From assembly GCA_035291905.1 (NCBI GenBank), contig DATDRF010000296.1, positions 1 through 12,688 of the forward strand: DNA of 12,688 bases. Reading direction: 5' to 3'. This DNA is from JACPLA01 sp035291905 (GTDB taxonomy: Bacteria > Bacteroidota > Ignavibacteria > UBA10030). A program made the translations under genes and the position numbers. Under the pieces are notes generated by a model, which had not been told where the DNA came from, ran no database searches, and worked only from the letters and a program-made list of their open reading frames with translations. Below, one piece after another: positions 6,878 through 12,688 of the stretch; the stretch's first letter is position 1, and each line of letters opens with the position of its first letter.

Positions 6878-7378
6878 AACCGCAAAGTGCTCGTACTAAA
6901 CCATAATTACGAGCCTCTCAGCGTTTGCAACGTAAAGAAAGCAGTTATCTTACTCTATCTCGGTAAGGCCGAATTGATAGCAGCCCTCGATGGGAAGCTC
7001 CTGCATTCCGTTTCAATGGCGATGCCGTTCCCGAGCATCGTCCGCCTCTCCATCTACGTCCGTGTCCCCTATAAGAAGATCGTTCTCTCCCGCAAGAATA
7101 TCCTGCGTCGCGACGGCCACCGATGTCAGTATTGCGGTCGGTCGGATGTCGCACTCACAGTCGATCATGTGATGCCGCGTGCCCGGGGCGGGGAAGATGC
7201 ATGGGAAAACCTTGTTTGCGCATGTGTGAAATGCAACAATAAGAAAGGGGACAGGACTCCAGCCGAAGCGCAGATGCCCTTGTCCAGAAAGCCGATTCGC
7301 CCGAACCACGTCATGTTCATTCGTGATTTCGTCGGTACGGTCGATGATCGGTGGAAACCGTATCTGTTTATGAACTAA
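6875..7378 (+). CDS. HNH endonuclease family protein
   Basis: 167 residues. The N-terminal part begins MNRKVLVLNHNYEPLSVCNV, typical of a common stand-alone HNH family. The HNH/zinc region follows: CQYC (C84, C87), TVDHVMPRARGG with D97-H98, WENLV with N112, then C117-x2-C120 and NNKKGDRTP. Such proteins are predicted metal-dependent nucleases; many bacteria carry this type outside restriction loci, and its cellular role is not established as far as I know. No methyltransferase or restriction gene is adjacent, so a repair or RNA/DNA maintenance role is as likely as defence. The GTG at 6875 is the only start in the open frame; it lacks a nearby SD and its first bases lie in a hairpin, so translation may be regulated. 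It has its own promoter. The trpS gene begins 24 nt after it. Confidence 0.88.
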   Translation: MNRKVLVLNHNYEPLSVCNVKKAVILLYLGKAELIAALDGKLLHSVSMAMPFPSIVRLSIYVRVPYKKIVLSRKNILRRDGHRCQYCGRSDVALTVDHVMPRARGGEDAWENLVCACVKCNNKKGDRTPAEAQMPLSRKPIRPNHVMFIRDFVGTVDDRWKPYLFMN

Positions 7379-7402
7379 TCGATTCAAGGAGCTACCAAAG
7401 GA

Positions 7403-8386
7403 TTGACACATAAGAAGAAGGTTATTCTCAGCGGGATGCGGCCCACAGGGAAGCTCCACTTGGGTCATCTCGTGGGAGCCCTTGAAAACTGGGTGGCGCT
7501 TCAAAACGAATACCAGAACTATCATCTCATCGCCGACTATCACGCCCTGACGACCAATCCGGACACGTCGGAGATCGAGAACAACAACATAGATATGTTG
7601 ATCGACTGGCTCGCGGCAGGTATCGACCCTGCAAAAAGCCCTGTCTTTCGTCAGTCCCGCATCAAGGAGCACACGGAATTGCATCTTCTCTTCTCCATGC
7701 TGATCACAACAGCACGGCTGGAGAGGAATCCGACACTCAAAGAGCAGGTCCGGGATCTTGCCCTGGAGACGATCGCCTATGGGCACCTGGGGTATCCCGT
7801 CCTGCAGGCCGCCGATATCCTTTTATACAAGGGGGAAGTCGTTCCCGTGGGAGAGGATCAGCTGCCGCATATTGAAATCACGCGGGAGATTGCGCGCCGG
7901 TTCAACCAGCAGTACAAGCCGGTTTTCCCCGAGCCCGAAGGGAAACTCACGAAGTTTGCACGGCTGCAGGGGCTTGACGGAAAGAGGATGAGTAAATCGG
8001 TGGGGAATACGATTCTGCTCTCCGACAGCCCGGAAGCGATCGCAAAGAAGATGAAAACAGGAGTGACGGACCCGCAGAAGATAAGGAAGGGAGATCCGGG
8101 AAGGCCGGATGTTTGCCTTATCTTCGCGTATCACAACAAGTTCAATGTCGCTGAGGTCGCCGAAATCCGCAAGGGGTGCGAGAGCGGAGCTTTGGGATGC
8201 GTCGACTGCAAGATGAACTGTGCGAAGCACGTGGCGGACGCGCTCTCCGGCCATCGCGAAAAACGGTCATACTACGAAAAGCACCCAACAGAGGTTCGGG
8301 ACATCCTTTCAGACGGCGAGCGACGAGCTCAATCCGTTGCTCATGAGACAATGACGCAAGTTCATGATGCGATGGGAATGGGTTAA
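7403..8386 (+). CDS. trpS: Tryptophanyl-tRNA synthetase
   Basis: 327 residues, the normal bacterial TrpRS length. It charges tRNA-Trp with tryptophan using ATP. The class I signatures are clear: the HIGH-like motif KLHLGHLVGAL with HLGH at 19-22, and KRMSKS at 194-199. IADYHALTT and LERNPTLKEQ are typical of TrpRS and not TyrRS. GCVDCKMNCAKHV in the C-terminal part is the usual Cys-containing segment of this subgroup. The start is TTG 7403; the best SD, AAGGAG at 7386-7391, is 11 nt away, and AAAGGA directly abuts the codon. The next in-frame ATG is in SGMRPTGKL and would remove conserved residues, so TTG is preferred. It probably shares the transcript of the HNH gene. Confidence 0.96.
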   Translation: MTHKKKVILSGMRPTGKLHLGHLVGALENWVALQNEYQNYHLIADYHALTTNPDTSEIENNNIDMLIDWLAAGIDPAKSPVFRQSRIKEHTELHLLFSMLITTARLERNPTLKEQVRDLALETIAYGHLGYPVLQAADILLYKGEVVPVGEDQLPHIEITREIARRFNQQYKPVFPEPEGKLTKFARLQGLDGKRMSKSVGNTILLSDSPEAIAKKMKTGVTDPQKIRKGDPGRPDVCLIFAYHNKFNVAEVAEIRKGCESGALGCVDCKMNCAKHVADALSGHREKRSYYEKHPTEVRDILSDGERRAQSVAHETMTQVHDAMGMG

Positions 8387-8396
8387 CAAGGAAGAA

Positions 8397-8463
8397 GTAA
8401 AAAGTAAAAATTCAAAAAAGGTGACCGCTGAAACCTGAAACCTTGAACCCTGAACCCGAAACC
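8397..8463. repeat. Intergenic tandem repeats, period 7 nt
   Basis: Two related tracts lie between trpS and scpA. The first has GTAAAAA twice (8397-8410) followed by an A-rich stretch. The second has five 7-nt units in a row (8428-8462): CTGAAAC, CTGAAAC, CTTGAAC, CCTGAAC and CCGAAAC. Both have the same period. I recognise this style from intergenic regions of several bacterial genomes. There is no convincing promoter or terminator in this gap. The repeat ends only 23 nt before the scpA start, which has no SD. Confidence 0.8.
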
Positions 8464-8486
8464 ATAGGGGTCTTCCTCATAGCCTA

Positions 8487-9203
8487 ATGTATACCATCAA
8501 ACTCACAGACTTCGAAGGGCCGCTCGACCTCCTGCTCTTTTTCATAAAGCGGGACGAGTTGGACATCTACAATATCCCTATCTCGAAGATCACCAGGGAA
8601 TTCCTCGACTACGTGCATTTCATGGAATCCCTCGATCTCGAGGTCGCGGGTGAATTTGTTGTGATGGCCTCCGAACTGATGCAGATCAAGGTCAAGATGC
8701 TCCTCCCGCCCGAGCCGGGAGAGGAGGAAGAAGATGACCCGCGGGCAAGTCTGGTCAAGCGTCTTATCGAGTACAAGCGCTTCAAGGAAATGGCAGGCGG
8801 GATGTCAGGCATGGAAGACGAACAGAGAAAAGTCTACCCGAGAGGATATCGGGAGTCCGATCCGAAGGTCATGACGGAGACTCAGGATGAGAATCTTCTG
8901 CGGGATGTCTCGCTCTTCGACCTGATTGCCTCATTCAAGTTTGCCATGGACCGCATGCCGAAGAAGTTCGTGCATGAGGTCATCCAACTGAATATCAGCG
9001 TGGAGGATCAGATTACATTCCTCAGAGAGCTCTTCGCGCATCGTTCGGAGGTCACGTTCGCTGAGCTGATGGCGCAAATGGAGGACAAGATCCGGATTGT
9101 TGTCACGTTTCTCGCTTTGCTTGAAATGATTCGAGGCAAGCACCTTATCGTAAGACAGCACGAGACGTTTGGAGACCTTTCGATCATGCGGAACGTAGCA
9201 TAA
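8487..9203 (+). CDS. scpA: Segregation and condensation protein A (kleisin)
   Basis: 238 residues, normal for ScpA. It is the kleisin that bridges the two Smc heads and, with an ScpB dimer, forms the condensin that compacts and segregates the chromosome. The N-terminal signature FEGPLDLLLFFIKRDELDIY (9-28) and the helical part DLEVAGEFVVMASELMQIK (50-68) are diagnostic; they contact the Smc neck. A very acidic linker (about 76-84) follows, and the C-terminal winged helix lies at about 187-234 (VTFAELMAQMEDKIRIVVTF onward). ATG 8487 is the only good start: there is none in frame upstream before the stop at 8451. No SD is visible near it; GGGG at 8467-8470 is too far. The scpB gene follows after 8 nt, as usual. 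Confidence 0.95.
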   Translation: MYTIKLTDFEGPLDLLLFFIKRDELDIYNIPISKITREFLDYVHFMESLDLEVAGEFVVMASELMQIKVKMLLPPEPGEEEEDDPRASLVKRLIEYKRFKEMAGGMSGMEDEQRKVYPRGYRESDPKVMTETQDENLLRDVSLFDLIASFKFAMDRMPKKFVHEVIQLNISVEDQITFLRELFAHRSEVTFAELMAQMEDKIRIVVTFLALLEMIRGKHLIVRQHETFGDLSIMRNVA

Positions 9204-9211
9204 GGAAGGAT

Positions 9212-10462
9212 ATGGAAGAACAACAAACCACAACAGCCCCGGTGCTTCTTGAAATCCCGTCAGCGCTCAAGCAATTGATCGAGGGTCTTGTCTTCGCCTC
9301 GGATGAGCCGCTTTCGGTCGGTCAGATTAAGGCGATCTATGAGGAGCAGACGCCCGACGGCCAGGAACGCCACATCGAACAGGCGGAGATTCAGCAAATC
9401 ATCCGGGAGCTGAACGCGGAGTACCAAAGCAAGGGCAAGGCTTACCGCATTGTGGCGATCGCCGGCGGTTTCCAGTTTGCCACCATGAAGGAATATGCGG
9501 AATGGATCGGCCGTCTCTACAAGGAGCAGGCACGGCGAAAGCTGTCACAATCGTCGCTCGAAACCCTCGCGATCGTTGCCTACAAACAACCGATCTCGAA
9601 ACCGGAAATCGAATCGATCCGGGGTGTGAACTGCGACTACGTGATGAAGACCCTGCTGGAAAAGGACCTGGTGACGATCACCGGGCGCGCGGATACGGTC
9701 GGAAGGCCTCTGCTCTATGGCACGACCCGGGAGTTCCTGAGACACTTCGGCCTGAATGAAGTAACCGACCTGCCGCGGCCGAGGGAAATCGAAGAGATCC
9801 TCGGCGAAAGCCAGTTTGAAACGGAACGGCGGATGCTGGAGGCACAGGCCGGCGCGGATCAAATGAAGAAAGAAGAGGACGACTTCAAATCCCGGCTGCC
9901 ACACATCCCGAAAAAGAAATCCGAAATGGATGAGACGGTTCAGATCATTCCGAGAAGAAAAACGGCCAAGATCAATCTAAGGGAAACCGAGGGACAGAAC
10001 GCAATACCCTTTGCAGATCGGGAACCGGAGAAAACCTCCGAACCTGTTGCCTCTGACGAACCGCAGGCCGAACCCGCGGTCGCCGCGGAGCCCGAGGGTG
10101 GTGGAATCGTTCCGGACATGAAGTTTTCGATCCGCGAAACGGTGACCGAAGAAAAAGCGGATGAGCCCGTGGAAGAATTGGAACAACCGGCCATTGAAAA
10201 AGCCCCTGAAATACAAGATGAAATTGAAGTGGAGAAAGTAGAGGAGGCGCCCGTGGAAGCTGTGCAGATGGAAGTGAAAGAGGCTCCTCCCGAGGTCCCC
10301 CTTGCAAATATCGAACAATCAACCGATGTTGAGAAAGAAGATGTTCTGGTAATCCCGCCTCAAAAACCTGATCCTGAGCCTGAGATGTCTCAGCCTCGGA
10401 GGACTCGATGGACCGTTTGGAAAGAGAAGGTACAGACCTTCATCAAGAAGCTGTTCGGCTGA
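9212..10462 (+). CDS. scpB: Segregation and condensation protein B with a long acidic tail
   Basis: 416 residues, about twice the usual size of about 180-200. The first 190 residues are a standard ScpB with two winged helices: LKQLIEGLVFASDEPLSVGQ, GGFQFATMKEYAEWI and the signature LSQSSLETLAIVAYKQPISK (111-130) with SIRGVNCDYV. This part dimerises and binds ScpA in the Smc complex. From about 200 the chain is charged and probably unfolded: first mixed and basic patches (229-255), then about 120 residues rich in E, P, V and A (272-393). It ends at 396-416 with a basic, aromatic segment (RRTRWTVWKEKVQTFIKKLF) that can form an amphipathic helix. The ATG start has AAGGAAGGA just upstream. The last 17 codons overlap rluB. 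Confidence 0.93.
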   Translation: MEEQQTTTAPVLLEIPSALKQLIEGLVFASDEPLSVGQIKAIYEEQTPDGQERHIEQAEIQQIIRELNAEYQSKGKAYRIVAIAGGFQFATMKEYAEWIGRLYKEQARRKLSQSSLETLAIVAYKQPISKPEIESIRGVNCDYVMKTLLEKDLVTITGRADTVGRPLLYGTTREFLRHFGLNEVTDLPRPREIEEILGESQFETERRMLEAQAGADQMKKEEDDFKSRLPHIPKKKSEMDETVQIIPRRKTAKINLRETEGQNAIPFADREPEKTSEPVASDEPQAEPAVAAEPEGGGIVPDMKFSIRETVTEEKADEPVEELEQPAIEKAPEIQDEIEVEKVEEAPVEAVQMEVKEAPPEVPLANIEQSTDVEKEDVLVIPPQKPDPEPEMSQPRRTRWTVWKEKVQTFIKKLFG

Positions 10463-11199
10463 ACAAGTACCTCGCGCTTTCCGGAGTCGGTTCCCGCCGC
10501 AAGAACGATGAACTGATCCTTTCGGGAGTGGTCAAAGTAAACGGGAAAGTGGTCAAAGAGCTCGGAACCAAGATCGAGCCCGGCCGCGATCACGTTACTG
10601 TCAACGGCAGGCCTGTTGTACAGTCGGGAAAGCAGCTTTACATCCTGTTCAACAAGCCAAAAGACTGCATTACGACCCTCAGCGATGAGCGGGGCCGCAC
10701 CACGATTATGGACTATGTCCGCGTCCGCGAGAGGGTCTATCCGGTGGGACGCCTCGACCGCGGCACAACTGGGGTCCTCATTCTGACAAACGACGGCGAT
10801 CTGGCCCACGTGCTCACTCATCCCAGCACCGGTATCGAGAAACTCTACCGTGTTCGGGTCGACACGAGCCTTGCCGATAGCGACATGAGGCAGCTTGCGA
10901 AGGGAGTACGGCTTTCGGATGGCATTGCGCGGTCAAAACATGCTTCGATCCTCCCCGGAACGAGAAAGAGCGAGGCTCTTGTGACGGTGACAGAAGGAAG
11001 GAATCATCTGGTAAAGCGAATGTTCGAAGCGATGGGATATAAGGTGAAACGGCTCGACCGCATTGCGTTTGCCGGAATCACGGTTGAGGGACTGGGGAGG
11101 GGAAAATGGCGGTTCTTGACGCGTCGCGAGATTCTTGCCCTGAAAGCGAATCAACAGAGGGCGAAACGAGAAACGAACAACGGGCAAAATGATGACTGA
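10408..11199 (+). CDS. Pseudouridine synthase, RsuA/RluB family
   Basis: 263 residues. This family converts a uridine in ribosomal RNA to pseudouridine; RluB-like members act on 23S rRNA and RsuA on 16S. An S4 RNA-binding domain is at about 16-70 (VRLNKYLALSGVGSRRKNDE onward), followed by the catalytic domain. GRLDRGTTGVLILTNDGDLA holds the catalytic aspartate D117, and KLYRVRV and GRNHLVKRMFEAMGYKVKRL are typical of the family. Gene context next to scpB favours RluB, a common neighbour of scpAB, but RluE/F or RsuA cannot be ruled out. ATG 10408 has GGAGG at 10398-10402 and starts inside scpB, a 55-nt overlap. Shorter starts would cut the S4 domain. The end overlaps the lysS start. Confidence 0.93.
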   Translation: MDRLEREGTDLHQEAVRLNKYLALSGVGSRRKNDELILSGVVKVNGKVVKELGTKIEPGRDHVTVNGRPVVQSGKQLYILFNKPKDCITTLSDERGRTTIMDYVRVRERVYPVGRLDRGTTGVLILTNDGDLAHVLTHPSTGIEKLYRVRVDTSLADSDMRQLAKGVRLSDGIARSKHASILPGTRKSEALVTVTEGRNHLVKRMFEAMGYKVKRLDRIAFAGITVEGLGRGKWRFLTRREILALKANQQRAKRETNNGQNDD

Positions 11200-12688
11200 C
11201 AAAAACAAGAAGGATAATCCATCATCGCCTGAGCATGAGGACCTGAACGTGCTGATGGTACGGCGTCGGGAAGAGCTGGCCCACCTGAAGGAGATGGGCA
11301 TCAATCCTTATCCCGCTGCCTTCGAGCGAAAAGATCTCTCCAGGGAGATCATCGCTTCATTCAAGGATGAGGCGCCCCAGCGCACCGTTGCCATTGCCGG
11401 ACGTATCATGACGTTGCGAAGAATGGGAAAGGCATCGTTCTGTCACATCCAGGATTCAGAAGGCAAGATTCAGGTGTATCTGAAGAAAGACGATCTCGGG
11501 TCCGTCTATGATGCATTCAAGCTCATGGATATCGGCGATATCATCGGTGTCCAGGGATTCGTTTTTCGCACGAAGATGGGTGAGGTCTCCGTCCACGCAC
11601 AGAAGCTGGAACTCCTGGCAAAATCACTCCGGCCTCTTCCCGTCGTGAAGGAGAAAGAAGACGAGCATGGGAACAAGATTGTCTACGATCCTTTCTCCGA
11701 CAAAGAGCTTCGCTATCGCCAGAGGTATGTCGACCTTGCTGTGAATCCAGCGGTGCGCGAGGTTTTCGTCAATCGCGCCAGAGTGGTAAGCGCAATCCGC
11801 TCGTTTTTTGACAAACGGAACTACCTTGAAGTGGAAACGCCGATCCTTCAGCCTGTCTACGGTGGCGCGTCGGCGAGACCCTTTGTTACTCACCACAATG
11901 CTCTCGATATCGATCTCTATCTCCGCATAGCGGACGAGCTCTATCTCAAGCGGCTGATCGTCGGCGGCTTTGACGGTGTGTACGAAATCGCCAAGGACTT
12001 TCGGAACGAAGGAATGGACCGTTCGCATAATCCGGAATTCACGATGCTGGAGCTCTACGTCGCCTACAAGGACTACAAGTGGATGATGGACCTCGTTGAG
12101 GAATTGATCACGCACGTCGCGAAGCAGGTGAACGGAAAAATGGTCGCTCATGCGGGAACAAAGGAGATCGACATGACGCCTCCGTGGAAGAGAGTGTCGA
12201 TGTTTGATGCGATCAAAGAATACACGGGTCGTGACCTTCGCGAAAAGAATGAAAAAGAGCTCAGGTCTATTGCCAAAGATCTTCACCTTGAGGCCGAACA
12301 GGGGATGGGTGTCGGAGCGCTCATTGACCTTATCTTCGCTGAGCGTGTTGAACCGAACCTTATTCAGCCTACGTTCATCACCGATTATCCCGTTGAACTT
12401 TCGCCCCTTGCGAAGAAGCACCGCTCGGAAGAGGGGCTTGTGGAGCGGTTTGAGCTGATCATGAATGGTCACGAGGTATGCAATGCGTTCTCAGAACTGA
12501 ACGACCCCTTGGATCAGAGGGCCAGATTTGAAGAGCAAATGAAACTCCGTGTACGCGGGGATGAAGAGGCGCAGGTGCTCGATGAGGATTATCTGCGTGC
12601 GCTGGAGTATGGAATGCCGCCTGCGGCCGGCCTGGGGATCGGAATCGATCGGCTCGTGATGCTCCTGACCGGGCAGGAATCGATTCGG
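11189..12688 (+). CDS. lysS: Lysyl-tRNA synthetase, class II (3' partial)
   Basis: 500 codons are present and the frame is still open at the window end; family length suggests only a few to a few tens of residues are missing. LysRS charges tRNA-Lys. An anticodon-binding OB-fold at about 66-150 (VAIAGRIMTLRRMGKASFCH onward) is followed by the class II catalytic core: motif 1 near 205-220 (FFDKRNYLEVETPIL), motif 2 at 271-285 (FRNEGMDRSHNPEFT) and motif 3 at 481-494 (GLGIGIDRLVMLL). YGGASARPFVTHHNALDIDL and PVELSPLAKKH are LysRS-specific. The start is ATG 11189 or the adjacent in-frame ATG 11192; either lies before the rluB TGA (11197-11199), so translation is probably coupled. No strong SD is visible. 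Confidence 0.96.
   Translation, partial: MMTDKNKKDNPSSPEHEDLNVLMVRRREELAHLKEMGINPYPAAFERKDLSREIIASFKDEAPQRTVAIAGRIMTLRRMGKASFCHIQDSEGKIQVYLKKDDLGSVYDAFKLMDIGDIIGVQGFVFRTKMGEVSVHAQKLELLAKSLRPLPVVKEKEDEHGNKIVYDPFSDKELRYRQRYVDLAVNPAVREVFVNRARVVSAIRSFFDKRNYLEVETPILQPVYGGASARPFVTHHNALDIDLYLRIADELYLKRLIVGGFDGVYEIAKDFRNEGMDRSHNPEFTMLELYVAYKDYKWMMDLVEELITHVAKQVNGKMVAHAGTKEIDMTPPWKRVSMFDAIKEYTGRDLREKNEKELRSIAKDLHLEAEQGMGVGALIDLIFAERVEPNLIQPTFITDYPVELSPLAKKHRSEEGLVERFELIMNGHEVCNAFSELNDPLDQRARFEEQMKLRVRGDEEAQVLDEDYLRALEYGMPPAAGLGIGIDRLVMLLTGQESIR

Noticed and set aside
6875..7378. HNH gene as part of a restriction or defence system
   Set aside because: The neighbours are aroC and trpS, with no methyltransferase, helicase or other defence gene; this HNH family is common as a stand-alone gene.
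8428..8463. Iteron-type replication origin or plasmid repeat
   Set aside because: Units are only 7 nt and degenerate, with no replication gene or AT-rich melting region linked to them; the neighbours are chromosomal core genes.
11624..12472. 282-codon open frame on the - strand
   Set aside because: Antisense of lysS, which is certain from class II motifs 2 and 3; the frame is open only because of the codon bias of the real gene.

Overview
The window is a dense stretch of bacterial housekeeping genes, all on the + strand, with small gaps or overlaps between them. It holds 12 protein genes, two of them cut by the window edges, one possible very short extra ORF, one clear intrinsic terminator, one good sigma70-type promoter and two short intergenic tandem-repeat tracts. 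I see no tRNA, rRNA, CRISPR array, transposase or phage gene.

Organism: the first gene ends like a Gram-negative outer-membrane beta-barrel, Shine-Dalgarno sites are mostly strong (AGGAGG type), and about half of the starts are GTG or TTG. Base composition by eye is a little above half G+C. The gene set and the two intergenic repeat styles (a 10-nt CTTTGCG-type and a 7-nt CTGAAAC-type repeat) remind me of the Ignavibacteria/Chlorobi side of the FCB group. That is inference, not proof. Ordinary Bacteroidia seem less likely because SD sites are so prominent.

Layout. (1) 1-5333 looks like one transcription unit: end of an outer-membrane protein, a Nudix hydrolase, a PfkB-family sugar kinase, a 29-codon ORF, mtnA, recO and an HtrA/Deg protease, closed by a strong hairpin-plus-T9 terminator. 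(2) 5334-6701 holds a 10-nt-period repeat and then aroC. (3) 6698-7378 has a TTGACT-N17-TATATT promoter overlapping the aroC stop codon, a leader of about 140 nt that can fold, and an HNH-family gene whose GTG start lies in a hairpin. (4) 7403-8386 is trpS, followed by a 7-nt-period repeat. (5) 8487-12688 is scpA-scpB-rluB-lysS, where scpB/rluB overlap by 55 nt and rluB/lysS by about 10 nt.

How they work together: PfkB and MtnA may form a salvage pair for 5-deoxy- or 5-methylthio-pentose. RecO (recombination repair) and ScpA/ScpB (condensin partners of Smc) serve the chromosome. TrpRS, LysRS and RluB serve translation, AroC makes chorismate, and HtrA guards envelope proteins. I find no convincing new defence or mobile system. 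The most interesting points are the HNH leader, the short ORF before mtnA, the long ScpB tail ending in a possible amphipathic helix, and the repeat tract in front of an SD-less scpA.
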